In this document: positions 29,821-46,200 of the stretch, in pieces
How the letters are laid out: every line of letters begins with the position of its first letter
Position numbering within the stretch: the stretch's first letter is position 1
Origin: Syngnathus acus
Taxonomy: Eukaryota; Chordata; Actinopteri; Syngnathiformes; Syngnathidae
DNA length: 64,000 bases
NCBI RefSeq assembly: GCF_901709675.1
Contig: NC_051108.1
Span: 930,001 to 994,000, forward strand
Reading direction: 5' to 3'
The notes under the pieces: generated by a model
The model's input: the letters and a program-made list of their open reading frames with translations, nothing else
What the model was told of the DNA's origin: nothing
Databases searched by the model: none
Made by a program: the position numbers and the translations under genes

Positions 29821-31799
29821 TCAGGCAAATTGGAGCTCAGTGAAGCCGGCGACAGGCGGCGGCGCCGGAGACCTCTTTTCCAGCTTGAGCCCGGTGGCCA
29901 TCTTGGGCCGGGCCAGGCGGCTCGGGTGCAGCAAGCCGAAGAAGAGGAAGCGCTCGCCCATCTTGGCGCCGTCCGTCAGTGCCTCGTAGCTGCTTAGCAG
30001 CTGCTCCCTGGTGGACTGGTCGCTGTTCTTCAGCAGGACCTGGGAACCAGACAAGTTATTGGAGCCCGACTTGTCGTAGCCAATGGGGTCCGAAGCGCAC
30101 TTGCCTCCATGCGTACATCGATCCCCATGTTCTTCAGGAAGTTCTTCTGAGACAGCGGTCCCAAGCAGGCCACGCCCTTCCCCGCCACGCGCCGCACGTA
30201 GCTAAAATCCACGTCCGCCGTGAGGTCGGCGCAGCCGGGAGATGCCAGGACGTGGTGGAGACTGTGACCTTTGAACCCCTGACAAGCAAAGATGGAAGGA
30301 CTTGAGACGCCGCCGCTAATCGCCGTGACGACGCGGTTCTACCCGGAAGGTGTCCGTCTTGGTGCCGTCGTGGCCGTAGTCGGCGATTAGCGCCGCCCCG
30401 CCGTGCTCGGAGACCCGTCGCGCCAGCTGCTGGATGATGACGCCGCCCTCGGCGCACACCTCCACGTGGTCCCGACTTTCATCAGCCTGCATGTACGCAA
30501 ACACAATCGAGCTGACTCATCATTTCTTTCAATCTAGTCAACGGGAAAAAGAATCCAACTTATACTGACTGACCTGCACCAGGGTGTTGGAGGCCAAGGT
30601 GGGCGACGGCGCCAGAACGAACCTCAGCCGGCCCGGCCGCTCGGGGTCCACGTCCACCATGACCTCACGCCAGCCTCGCTCTGTCCGCTGGCAACCAAAG
30701 AAAGAACGGTCACTTCACTGGTTCTTTTATCTCAAACAAAATATTTTGTTTGAGATAAAAGAACCAGTAAAGTGATTAACAAGTAAAAACAAAATGAACT
30801 TAGTACAAAGAAAGAACAGATTGATTAAAACCAGTTGTGTGGGGCAGGACGACGACGTTGTTGGTACCTGGAACTTGTGTATGGGCAGCGCGTCAAAGAA
30901 CTCGTGAGCCAGAAACACGCTGAAACCTGGACAGTTTTATGTTGACAACCCTGAACTGGTCTCCATGGCAACGCTTCACTATTTTTCTCATTTGGGCCTA
31001 CCAGGCGGGACGTCCTCCAAGCGGCGGTACCAGGACACGGGTAGGCCAGCAGCGGTTCGGCCGTGTCTGTAAACGGGCCGGCCCTCCCGCGCGACTTCGT
31101 CGACGGTCCCGACCAGAGTCTGCGCCTGCAGACGACTCAGAACCGGGCTCACCTCCACCAAGTGCAGCGAAACCGAAGCCGCGCTCAGCACTGGCTGGAG
31201 CTGAGCAAAAACCTGCAGCAACAATGTGATGATGACGATTTTGTCAGACAAAAGCATCGACGAGGGCGTACCCGGAGAACGTCGCTGGCCAAAGATCCTT
31301 TCCCGGGTCCTAGTTCCACCAGCTGGAGCTGTTTGGGCCGACCCGCCGCTATCCACTCGCTGACCACCCACACGCCCAGCAGCTGCACAAACAGCAAGTA
31401 TTTAAATACCATACCTACATAGCTAACATAAAAGTAGCAATTTGGCGCACCTCGCCAAAGATCTGACTAATCTCCGGCGATGTGATGAAGTCTCCATCAG
31501 CTCCCAGCATGTTCTTCTTCACGTAATATCCCTTAAGATACAAGACAAAGTTAGGAGGCGCCACGTGGCGAAACAAAGTGTGGCGGACGCACCATGACGG
31601 GGTTGGTGAGCGCTTCCCTCATGTATTCGGCCACGGAAATGGGCCCGGTGGCTTTGATTTTGGATGTCAAGTGGCGCAGCATGGTGGATCCGCTCACCTC
31701 GTCCTCCGAGCGAGAAGATGAGGAGCTCCAAAGTCTGGTGCTCGCTACTGGCCAGCGCACTGATGACAACAAACTCTTTTTGTTATAGTATTCACTCAT
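29821..31799 (-). CDS. ndufaf7: NADH dehydrogenase complex I assembly factor 7 (protein-arginine methyltransferase)
   Basis: Mitochondrial matrix enzyme that methylates an arginine of NDUFS2 during complex I assembly. Exons on the minus strand: 31593-31799, 31451-31531, 31272-31382, 31002-31212, 30868-30926, 30574-30687, 30343-30486, 30105-30278, 29821-30039 (439 aa; human 441). A Ser/Arg-rich mitochondrial targeting segment precedes MLRHLTSKIKATGPISVAEY. The S-adenosylmethionine site is LVELGPGKGSL; other conserved blocks are LAHEFFDALPIHKFQ and ADYGHDGTKTDTF. The last intron (30040-30104) is GC-AG with donor GAG/GCAAGT. The gene converges on prkd3 and is head-to-head with cebpz, the same arrangement as in human. 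The start at 31799 is the first in-frame Met upstream of the targeting region. Confidence 0.93.
30717..30768. repeat. Perfect 52-bp palindrome without spacer
   Basis: The 26-nt arm beginning ACTGGTTCTTTTATCTC is followed at once by its exact reverse complement, centred on AAAATATTTT. With one mismatch the symmetry extends to about 30710-30775. It lies in ndufaf7 intron 5 (30688-30867). Confidence 0.97.
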
Positions 31800-32630
31800 T
31801 CAAGAGAAAGACAAGACATATTTGGGGTTTGTGTCATGCATAGTTATTAAAGAAGGGGACTGGGAAAAAAAACATGTTGACGATCACACTTTTTACCTGG
31901 TCGCACTGGACTGACAGGATGAATCAACCTGATCAGCTGATGTGTTTTGGAAGCACAAAGGCGCCTCATTTCTCCAAATGTGAAGTCGATGCTCACTTAA
32001 GTCTCGTGCTTGATTGGATTTGTTGTTGAATGGAACTTTCAGCACGTGCACAACAGCGTTAGCGTTAACGCGGTCATTCACACGTGCAGCAAACGACACG
32101 AGACGAAACACGAATAAACCACGCTTTCGTTTCAAGTACAAATGGCAGGAATTAAATTATGTATTATAGTTATGAATGTATTATCCTCACGGCAGGGAGA
32201 GCATTTCCGTAAAAACGAATTTCATTCGAATGACGGATATAAACATCCGGTGTCCTTTCACAACAAAAGAAACTCATTTTAAGAATTTGCATTCATTTGC
32301 AATATAATTTGTTACTCTTTGCTGAAATAATATCTGCACTACTTTAAATTTTCGTTCATCCTGGGTGCAGGTACATATTTAGCGTGCTTGATTTATTTTG
32401 AAAATTTGGCCAGAGTAACAAGCCTTTTGTTGATTGGACGAGCTGAGAATACGCAGGAAATACGTTTGTTTGGTTCACTGGAGCTTGATTCAATTTTATT
32501 TTATTTTTATGCTCACATTTCTAAAATATGTATATTTGGTGATAGTGTGACAAAATTGTGTGGCTTTGACCGAGAATTCTTTTGTGTGGCGGAAACCACC
32601 TTGTGACGTTCACCTTTCCACTTCCGGGTC
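31800..32630. promoter_or_regulatory. Bidirectional promoter region between ndufaf7 and cebpz
   Basis: The start codons of the divergent genes are about 830 bp apart. The region holds no supported exon, although a 5' UTR exon of ndufaf7 may lie here. An ETS-type CTTCCGGG precedes the cebpz ATG at 32621-32628, and CACGTGC occurs near 32042. No TATA box is evident. The transcription starts are not defined. Confidence 0.5.
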
Positions 32631-35600
32631 ATGCATCCTCATGCAAGCAGCATGGCTGCCAAAAACAAGCACAGAAAAAAGTTCAACCCAAGCAAAAAGG
32701 GGATAAGCCAGTCGGAAGATAGCAATATGGGGGAAGACTACGACGACGAAGGGGACAATCAGACAGAGATGGTAGACAGACATCAGGCGGAGCCGGACGA
32801 GTTTAATCTCGAGGAGGTTCTGCGGCTCGGCGGTACTAAGGTGACTTCAAGCAAACATTCGGAGAACAGCGCTGGCTAAATTGTTCGCATTCTGTAAATT
32901 ATTAGAAGCACAAATACTTATGTAAAAAAAGACTGAAATACTTTACGGTATGAACTGTATTTTATTTTGTTGTCTGCAGGCCGACTACATACTCCTGGCC
33001 AACTTGGACGAGTCCAACGTGTTGTTGGACGGAGGGAAGCAAGGCGCCATAGATGACCTGGAAGAAGGAGAACTCGAAAAGTTTATCGTAAATTTGGGCG
33101 TTCGGAATTTTGCCAACTTGCAGATCCTCCCAGACGAGACAGAAGAAAAAGCAGTTCAGAAGAAGGAGCCGGAAACGTCCAAAGCGGAGAAACCTGCTGA
33201 GGGAAAAGCTTCCAAGCCACAACAGAAGCCTTCAGAGAAGAAGACGAAGAAAGGAAAAGCGGCGGCGACGTCTGTGAAACGAGCCAAACAAAACGTGTTT
33301 GAGTTCCATCAGAGGACTGTTCTACTGATCAAACCCGGAGGCAAATGGCATGACCTGGAATATGGCGCAGAAGGATCCACGCTAGCGCAGGATCCCGCCT
33401 TGGTGTCGTCTTACAAGACGCTGGCTCAGCGTCTTTACCAAACTGAAGCGGCGCTGTACAAGAACAAGAAAAACCTGCAGAAAGGAGCCAACTCAGCCTG
33501 GATGAAGACGGTGGTCTCGGCCGGCGTTCTGGCCGACAGGATGGCGGCTATGACGGTTCTGATCCAGGACGCCCCGGTGCAGATGTTGGAACACGTGGAG
33601 AACCTGGTGTCCATGGTGAAGAAAAAGGGCAACCGACGGATGGGCCTGATGGCACTGGACACGGTGCGGGAGCTGTTCCTGTCCGACCTGCTGCCGGAGA
33701 ACAGGAAGCTGCGGCCCTTCGACCAGCGGCCCTTCGACAAGCTGGAGGAGCTGGCGAGCGGCAACCGCGACGCCCGAGACCGCCGTCTTATCCTCTGGTA
33801 CTTTGAGCACCACCTGAAGCACCACGTGGCTGAGTTCGTGGCCGCGTTGGACGTGGTGGCCCACGACACGGTGGCGGCCACCAAGGCCAAGGCGCTGGCC
33901 ACCGCGCACGAGCTCCTGTGCCAGCGGCCAGAGCAGGAGCGGGCGCTGCTGGTCCAGCTGGTCAACAAGCTGGGCGACCCCGAGTACAAGATGGCGGCCA
34001 AGGCCTCGCACCTGCTGGAGACGCTGCTGCACCAGCACCCCAACATGAAGGCGGTGGTGTGCTGCGAGGTGGAGCGCCTCATGTTCCGCTCCAACATCAG
34101 CGCCAAGGCTCAGTACTACGCCATCTGCTTCCTCAGCCAAGTGCACCTGAGCCACGAGGAGGACGCGCTGGCCACCAAGCTCATCGCCGTCTACTTCTCC
34201 TTCTTCCGCACCTGCGTGGGCAAGAAGGAGGTGGAGTCCAAGATGCTGAGCGCGCTGCTGTCGGGCGTCAACCGGGCGTACCCGTACGCCAGCCGTGGCG
34301 ACGAGAAGGTGAAGGAGCAGATGGACACGCTGTTCAAGGTGGTCCACCTGGTCAAGTTCAACACGGCCGTGCAGGCCCTCATGCTGCTCTTCCAAGTCAT
34401 GGACTCCCAGCAGAGCGTCTCCGACCGCTACTACGTGGCCTTGTATAGGTAAGCAACCAGTTTTTCCACCTCAGGTCCAGGGGCTGCAGAAGTTGTTTTT
34501 ACTCTTGTCTGACCTTCTCTCCTCAGGAAGCTTCTTGATGCGAGTCTGTCCACATCTACCCGTCAGAACATGTTCCTCAACCTGCTGTACAAGTCGCTGA
34601 AGGCCGACACGGTTCTGCGCCGCGTCAAAGCCTTCATCAAGCGTCTGCTGCAGGTCAGCGCCGAGCAAGGGGCCAACTTTGCCTGCGGCGCCCTCTTCCT
34701 GGTCTCCGAGGTCATGCGGGCCAAGCCGGGACTCAAGACGCTGCTGCAGGAGGCCGGGGTACCGACAACATTTGGGGAACCTTTGATCACTTTTCAGGAG
34801 GCTTAGTAACCCATTTTTGTTTTCCTGAGGACGGGGAAGAGGCGTTCAAAGACCTCCCTGAAGAAAAGGACCCAGAAGACGACAACGACGAGGAGGAGCG
34901 CTTCGCCGACGCCGACAAGATGGAGGACGTCACGCCGAGCGTGCAGGAGATCAAACTTGTGCCGTCGTGGGTGCATCATCAGAACCTGGAAGGTCCGTCT
35001 CACACACTCAGCATGTCAATGCTGTCTTTCCAGATCATTGATGGATTGGTTAATCAATGGGCATCCCGTCAACAGGTGCGAAGCAAGTGCAGACGACGTA
35101 CGACCCGCTGCACAGGAATCCGTTATTCTGCGGCGCAGACCGCACCACCTTGTGGGAACTTCACCGAGTGAGAAACATGCAATGTCCTCTTTTCGCGTGG
35201 TGCTCTACGGGTGGCCATTTTTGTAGTCTTATCAACTGTTTCCTCCCTCAGTTGGCGCTGCACTTCCATCCGTCTGTGTCGCTCTTCGCCAAAATGCTTT
35301 TGCAGGTTGGGGAACAAAAATTCAATTCATAATTTCTTCGATTTGATTCGGTGTCAAAATGTGGGAACTGTTGACAGGAGGATGTGATCCAGTACTCCGG
35401 CGACCCCCTGCAGGACTTCACCCTCATGCGCTTCCTCGACAGATTTGTCTTCAGGAACCCCAAACAGATCAAGGGCAAACGTAATCATCACGTACGCACC
35501 AAAAATAAAAAATAGTCGAGACCAAAATGTGATGTCTTTGCCACGCAGAGAACACGGACACGTCGGTGTTGCAGCCGAAAACCAGATCGCACGGCATCTC

Positions 35601-37366
35601 TTTAGCAGGTGATGGACACATTTCTTTGTCTTCTCAAATCTAAAAGCAGTTTTTGTTTACTCCTTTTTTGGTGTGTGTGCATTTTAGTGAACAGCGAAGA
35701 GTTCCTGGATAAAGAAGAAAGTCAAATTCCTGTAGACCAAATCTTCTTTTATCGGTGAGTTTGTTTGCAATTTTGAGTGTTGGGTGTTGTGAGTGAGCCG
35801 CTTTTTTTCTTTTTTTTTGCCCGGCAGCTTCTTCAAGAAGCGCCGGCAGGAGAACGCGCACCGCCGGCCCAAGAGGGGCGACGACACCGAGAGCCTGGAG
35901 GATATCGACGACGACGAGTTTGAGAAGATTCTCGGTAGGCCGCCTCCTTCTCCTTCCTCATCTTCCGCTCGCAGCTAACGAGGAGTCGTCTTTTAACAGA
36001 CTCGTGCGAACAGGACTCGTACTTTGCCGAGTTCCCAGACAATAACTTGGACTTTGCCGGGTGAGCTCTACATTTTGGCACAAAGAAGAAAAAAAATGAC
36101 ATAATGAAGAAGGAAAAAAAATAGTAACTCATTTGTGCATTTCTCAACATCTCAGGAACATGTCGGGCGACAAAAGGAAAAAAAGCGGGAAAAAGGATGC
36201 GGACGTGTCGGAGGACTTGGACGACTTGGACGAGCTGGACGACGAGGAGGTGTCGCTGGGCAGCATGGATGAGGAAGACTTTGGGGAAGACCTGGATGAA
36301 GAAGGCGGAACCTTCATGGAGCCTGCCGGAGATTTTGCGGATGAAGGCGGTTAGTCATTTTTCTCCTTTGATGAAAGGTCTGAATTCAAATGACAAGTGG
36401 TGTCATTTTTTGGCAAAAGTGCACTTGAAGCATTCAGTTGTCCTTCCACTTCCAGAACTGGAAGACGATGACGAGCAAGATGTCGACTTTGGTGAGTTTA
36501 CGATGTTGTTCCTTTCGCCTATTTAATTCAATAGTTTTGTTAATTTACTGTAAAACATTAATAGTTGGAAATGACAGTTTTAATATTATTTATACATTTC
36601 CATGTCATCTTCCTCAGATGAAGAAGTTGATGTTCCAGATGTGACACCGCGTTCCAAGAAAGTCAAGAGGAAGGCGAGCGAAGCGCTGGACTTCACACAG
36701 ACTTTTGGTTTGTTCTCATTTTGGAAAATGATTTGAAACGTCGACGTCAACTTCTTGCCTCATTTTGCATCTTGCCGTCAGCCTCCAAAGCAGGAAAGAA
36801 GAAAAAGAAAGGAGAAAAAGGAACGGCCATGTTTGCAGCGGCTGAGGAGGTCAGAGGTCGCATCCCAAACAATTCAATAAGATAGCTGCTTCTCACAATA
36901 ATTCAACTTTTCTTTTCCAATGAAGTTTGGCTGCCTGCTGGATGATAACGCCGGCGCCAAGTTTGATAACATCGGACTGAACGCCATGGCCAACAAGGAC
37001 AAAGCAGGTAACAAAATCATTGACGAGAAATTCTTTCAAACTGGACCTTTTATTGCCCGGATCATCTTTTCCATTCAATTCAACGGGAAACAATTTAAAA
37101 TACAACTATGGTCACAAAAATTAAACTCTTATCTCAAGGCACCACTGTCGAGGTCCCTTGAAACAAATATCCCGAGTAGTAGTGACCCCGAGTTCTTGCG
37201 TGCAGCCGTGAAGCAGCTCAAGTGGGAGAGCCAACGCGACGACTGGATCCACGACCGCGACGCCAAGACGCTGCGAAAGAAGAAGGCCACCTTCAACAAG
37301 AGGAAGCGCTTTGCACGTGGTAACAAGACCTCCACGATGATGGGAAACAAAAGAAAGCGGAAATAG
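32631..37366 (+). CDS. cebpz: CCAAT/enhancer-binding protein zeta (Noc1/Mak21 family)
   Basis: Nucleolar factor for 60S ribosome biogenesis, also described as a CCAAT-binding activator. Exons: 32631-32840, 32980-34448, 34527-34758, 34830-34992, 35076-35167, 35252-35305, 35378-35480, 35549-35608, 35688-35754, 35828-35934, 36000-36060, 36156-36349, 36456-36491, 36618-36707, 36782-36849, 36926-37007, 37206-37366 (1082 aa; human 1054). It starts with a Lys-rich N-terminus and [13 protein letters not shown]. One unusually large 1.47-kb exon encodes most of the HEAT-like core, including [20 protein letters not shown] and [20 protein letters not shown] of the CBF domain. Acidic stretches and [20 protein letters not shown] follow, and a basic tail ends in GNKRKRK. 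ATG 32631 or 32652 could initiate; the first is used here. Confidence 0.95.
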
Positions 37367-37369
37367 TTG

Positions 37370-40219
<2,850 letters not shown>

Positions 40220-43200
40220 ATGGGAGTCCCGGCATTTTTCCGTTGGCTGAGCCGCAAATATCCTTCCATTGTTGTACATTGTGTGGAGGAGAAGGTAAGT
40301 ACGTAGCATATTGGCATTCGTACTTGCAAAATTCAAAGCACATTTGCCGTCGCAATTTAAGTTTATACGAGGACTCGTTTTAGACTGTTTTCGTTTTTTG
40401 CACATCAGCCGTGAATGGAGTCTGACTAAATTGAAAACAAAATGGGTCGTTCTCGGCCCATGATGTACTTTGACTTCCGTCAATGCTCCAACTTTCCAAG
40501 TTGTCCAAATATTAAGCGGGCCGACTCTAGATTTCTATTTTACTTACATTTGGATGTTGCACAACTGAGCAGCTACCTTAATTTGCTCTGACTTGTTGCC
40601 AATGTCGTGCAAAATGTGACGTCATCGTAAAAAAACCCATTATTCAAGGTTTAATGGGAATGTTATTGTTTGTGTCTTCCAGGGTCGGGACTGCAATGGA
40701 GTTCGCATCCCCGTCGACACAACCAAGCCAAACCCCAACGAGGTGGAGTTTGACAATTTGTATTTGGACATGAACGGAATCATACACCCTTGTACACATC
40801 CGGAAGACAAGTATGAAGTGCTTCCTATTATTTATTTTTTTTACCCGTAGAATTGTGACAAGATTTGTCGCAAGACCAAGTGTGGTCGGACTGGCCACTT
40901 TTGTTGTCGCAAATTTTGTTTTTGTTGAAATGTCTGTTTTTGACGTGTCCACAGAGCGCCGCCAAAAAACGAGGATGAGATGATGGTGGCCATCTTTGAA
41001 TATATCGATCGTCTGTTCAATATCGTGCGTCCCAGGAGAGTTTTGTACATGGCCATCGACGGCGTGGTAAGCGACTCGGACGCGCGGAACATTCCCCACT
41101 CCGAAATAACCTGACCGTTCCACTCTCAACCAGGCGCCTCGTGCCAAAATGAACCAACAGCGCTCTCGCCGCTTCCGCTCTTCCAAAGAAGGCGTGGAGC
41201 TGACCGAAGAGAAGAATCGCATACGGGAGGAGGTCATCCAGAAAGGTTTGTGTCCCCCCCGCGTCAAAGACGAACTAGTCGTCCAATTATCTGACGTGCA
41301 CATCTTCCTGCGCAGGAAGATACCTGCCGCCTGATGAGATTAAGGAGAGGTTTGACAGCAACTGCATCACGCCGGTAAGGGGAATCAGATAGGTTGAGGT
41401 GACCGTTTGTCTTGGAAATATGTTGAGGTGACCGTTTGTCTCGTGTCTCCAGGGGACAGAGTTCATGGACAACCTGGCGCAGTGTCTTCGCTACTACGTC
41501 GCAGACCGACTCAGCAACGACCCGGGATGGCGAAACCTCACGGTGAGCTCCGCACGCTCACGTGGCGCGTTGAGACGGCGACCATGTCGTCGCTAAGAAT
41601 CCTTTTCCTTTGCGGGTCTCGAAGGTCATCCTGTCTGACGCCAGCGTGCCCGGCGAAGGCGAGCACAAGATCATGGACTACATCAGGAGACAGAGAGGTG
41701 CCGCTCGCTCATGACAAGTTGTGCCAAGATGGCGGCAAAGTTTTTAATTGGCAGTTTTTAAATCCGCAGCTCAGCCCAACCACGACCCCAACACACATCA
41801 CTGCCTGTGCGGTGCTGACGGTCAGTCTTCAGCGCACGTTGGGAGATGAAATTATTGTATTTTTCTTTTGCAACTAAACTTGTGTTGCTTTGCGTCAACC
41901 ACTCAGCGGACCTCATTATGCTGGGCTTGGCCACGCACGAGCCCAACTTCACCATCATCCGGGAGGAGTTCAAACCCAACCAGTCCCGCCCCTGCGCGCT
42001 CTGCAATCAAATGGGCCACGCAATGAAAGAGTGTCAGGGTCTCGCCCGAGAAAAGCAAGGCCAGGTCAGATCACGCCGCATTCTCCGCGCCCTCGTCAAT
42101 ACTTCCCGAAATAAAATCCTCGCTTTCACCTCTCGCCCCCTCCAGCACGATGAATTTGCAGACACCAAGCCGGTGTGTGAACAAGAGTTCATCTTCATCC
42201 GGCTCTGCGTGCTGAGAGAGGTACGTGACTTTTTTTTGTGTGTGTGTTAGGCAGAGTGACACGCTAATGGCGCCACGTCGTCTTTCAGTATCTCGTTCGA
42301 GACTTGACCATGTCCAGTCTGCCCTTCCCGTACGACTTTGAGAGGAGCGTCGACGACTGGGTGTTCATGTGTTTCTTTGTCGGAAATGACTTCCTCCCTC
42401 ACCTGCCTTCCTTGGAAATCAGGTCACATCTTCGTACTCGCAATGCCCGCCCTGTCTAAGGGGGTTTCAGCAAATAATCTTATACTTGCCGCTGTTCCCT
42501 CATCTCGCAGAGAGGGGGCGATAGATCGACTGGTGAGGATCTACAAAGAAGTAGTGCACAATACCGGAGTAAGTGTGGCCGGTGGCTGTGCATGGGATTG
42601 CGGGCGCTGATGACTGCGTGTGTGTGCGTACAGGGCTACCTGACAGAAAACGGCTACGTCAACCTTTCACGCGTGGAGCTGATCATGCGGGCCGTGGGCG
42701 TGGCCGAGGACAACATCTTCCAGAAACGCAAAGCAGACGATGCAAGTTTCCAACTTGACAAACATTCCCAGGCACACAAAACGAGGCCCGATTTGATTGA
42801 AAGCCTTTTCTGTCTTATCAGGTGATTTTTAGGAAGAGGATGAGAGACAAACGACAACGGATGAAGGTAAGTTACTTGGACTCTGTCGGCAGTCAACTAT
42901 CAAAATCGAAATTTTTGTGTTTTCATGAGCGTAGTGGGAGCGGCAAGGCCCCGCCTACATGACAGAGGGCCAATTCGCCCCCCACGCGCTGGGTAGAGGT
43001 CACAACCCACACGCGGTGGAGAACCCTCGCCAGCAAGCCTACGACATGAGGATGCGGTCCAATCAGGTGCCGCCTCAAATCTCAGCACCTGGCTCGAGCT
43101 TCGCTTCTGTGTTTTAAAGGTGTGTTTGTTTGTGTGTTGTTGTTGTCCAGGATGCCGCTCAGTCCCTGAAGGCCTCGATGAAGAATGGCGCAGGCGCCAA

Positions 43201-46200
43201 TGTGAGTTGCATTTGTCTCGTCACCCGAGAAACATTTTTATAAAGCTGTTCTCAAAGCTAAAAAAAATAATAAAATGTTCTCAAAGCTAAAAAATCTATT
43301 TAAAAAAACAAAATAATCAGGGGGGAAAAAGCAAAGTCGAATGTTTACTTCATTTTAATTTGCGGCGTCGGCAGTTTGCGGGCCCCAGCGACGACGCCAA
43401 CAACAACAGAGGCATGAAGAGAAAAGCAGACAGCGACGACGAGTCCGAGCCGGAAGACAACGTCAGGCAAGTTGGAATGAAGCTGGCTGGCGGTCCTGCT
43501 TCTCCACCAAGGCGCAGACATGAATTGTACAAAAGCGCACACACGCACACAATTAAAATGGAAAGCAGTCAATTCCTGTGTGACGCACTTAACAAATCTG
43601 CTAAATCCGCCCGACTGATTTGGTATTCATGGAGACTTTGCCTTCAGGAGGCCCGGCGCGGCCTACGGGGAGCGCCGGGCCTCCTGAAGGCACAGATGCT
43701 GCACGGCCTCCATAATTTCAATTTCCCCAGATGTCAAAAGAGAATGAAGAAATGGAGGCGAAAGCCGTTTGATTGCGCTTTGCACTTTGCAGGTTGTGGG
43801 AGGACGGCTGGAAGCAGCGCTACTACAAGACCAAGTTTGACGTGGACGCTTCCGACGAAGGCTTCAAGAAGAAGGTTGTCCAGTCCTACGTGGAGGGCCT
43901 CTGCTGGGTTCTGCGCTATTACTACCAAGTGAGGCCACGCCCACTCCGCCTCACCTCACCTCCATGTGCTTGAAAATAGGGCTGCCACTATTTTGAGACT
44001 CCGCGAGCGGGGGGGAGGGGGGGAGTCAGTCTCCACATGCTTCGCAATCCAAAGCCGGTCTCAGCGGGCCGCTCTGAATTGATTAAAAGGTCCTAGGCAG
44101 ACGGGACGTGTCCGCCGGGCGTTGCCGCGCATTCACGGTGCCGCTGCCAACGGCGTTAGCGTCACGCGCCGGTCGCCAAGAGGGGGGCCGTGAAACAGCC
44201 AAGACGTGATTCACACTTTGCTCCCGAAATCACTTGTCAATGTCCCCGGCTACGATGAGGACCTTCTCTTTGTTTTGCGTCTGCCACGGGGAGCTCCAAC
44301 GGACCGCTGCCATTTGAGAGCTGTAATTTGACACGCTAGCCCCCCCCCCCTCTCCTCATCCTAAAATTAGGGGGAAGGGGGGTGTTTGAATCAAATTAAA
44401 AGCGCCATACTTGCGCTTCTGTTTTTCTTTTACTTGGGTTTTGGGGAATAATCGTTTGATAGAAGCCAAATGCTTTTGATGAAGCTCCTTCCAACCTAAA
44501 ATGTCCAAAATGACATTCAGGACATGTTTGTGCTTGCAGGGCTGCGCCTCCTGGAAGTGGTACTTCCCCTTCCACTACGCCCCCTTTGCCTCCGACTTCA
44601 AGGACATCGAAGGACTGTTCAGCGACTTTGAGCGAGGAACCCAACCGGTAAGCGAGCGTGGCCCGGTGACGCCCACGTAAGGTCCATGTGAAATTATTTT
44701 GCGGTGTGCGCGTGCAGTTCAAGCCGCTGGAGCAGCTGATGAGCGTGTTTCCTGCCGCCAGTGGCAACTTCCTGCCAGAAACGTGGCGGAATCTTATGAG
44801 CAATGCGGTGAGTCGGCGGCACTTGAAGCACTTGCTGTGTAATATATTTGTAAAAAAAAACGTGTTGTGATACAGGACTCTCCCATCATCGATTTCTACC
44901 CCGACGACTTCGCCGTAGACCTGAACGGGAAGAAGCACGCCTGGCAAGGTGAGCTCTTCGCCCAGTCGCTTTGCTTCCGCTCTGTTGACGCTATTGCTTC
45001 TCCAAGGCGTGTCCTTGTTGCCCTTTGTGGACGAGCGGCGCCTGCGAACCACGCTGGCCAACGTCTACCCCGACCTCACGGCCGAAGAAGGTCAGTCTCG
45101 CATTTCAACGCCGTTGAATTATTCGTTTTTCTCATGAATTGAAATGAGTTCAATGGTGGTTGCAGCGAGGAGAAACAGTCTAGGAAGCGACTTGTTGTTT
45201 GTCAGGAGCTCTCACCCGCTGTCGGACTTCATCCAGGAACTCTACAATACACAATGTGAAGAGGTAACGCCCGCCTAAAAATAGAAGTGCGGCCGGCACT
45301 CACGTGGTAGGTCGGATCACGTCGCTGTTGTCTTGTAGGACACCACAATGCCCGCAGAGCTCTGCCACGGAATCCAAGGTACCCTATCACTCGATGATGA
45401 CCCCATCCTACCAGATAAGTAAGGACCACTTGCTCGTGCTCCCTCCTGCACGTTCCCGGGCAGAAGGCGAACCGAGCCGCCCCGCTGTCTGAGCCGCCGG
45501 GACGCTCACTCGCCTTTGACCTTTTGTACCTCAGGCCGGTGCAGTCACCCGTCCCCATGCTGCGGGACGTTGCGCACAACACCGCCATCGGGTGAGAATA
45601 AGTGCCACAGTGTCAGCGCTAGTTTTGTCAGCCTGTCAATGGCGGTGTGTTAGCATGAAGCTAGCAGAAAATTTGCTTCCATTTCAATTGAGCACATTTT
45701 TTGTCTTCCAGAGTGAAGTTCAAGGATCCCCAGTTTGACGAGGGCTTTGTGTTCAAGGCTCAGCTCCTCCCCGGAGCAAAGTCAGTAACAAACACTTTTT
45801 CATTTTTCGAGGCTTGTAATGCCAAGCGTCACATGGCCTTGACTGCCTTCAGGCTTCCCAACAACGTGCTGAAGCCGGGGGACTGGAACAGGCGGGAGAA
45901 CCAGCCGTGGAGGCCTCAGCTGGGTTTCAACTCCAACCGGCAGCAGGCTCATTTGGACCAGTCGGGCTTCCGAGCTCTGGGGTGAGTTGTTTTTTTTTTT
46001 TTTCCCTTTCTGCTCATTTACAATGTCATTTATTTTGTTATGCGTGTACAGCACTTTTTTCTTTCTCTAAATGTTTGTGTCCCGCCTCCACGCTGGCCAT
46101 TAAGCAGCCATGCTTGATTATGATCTCCACTTCCTCCTCCGCACGTCCACATTATCATTAAGAAACGGCAATAATTGAACATCTGGCACCCCTGAAAGCG

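Noticed and set aside
33435-34395. Minus-strand open frames (223 and 300 aa) opposite the big cebpz exon
   Set aside because: They arise from codon bias of the cebpz exon on the other strand; their composition is not protein-like.
42746-42832. A GT donor for xrn2 intron 13 at 42746 with the acceptor at 42832
   Set aside because: The phases do not join: the product meets a stop or a shifted frame. The GC donor at 42742 with the acceptor at 42821 keeps frame and conserved residues.
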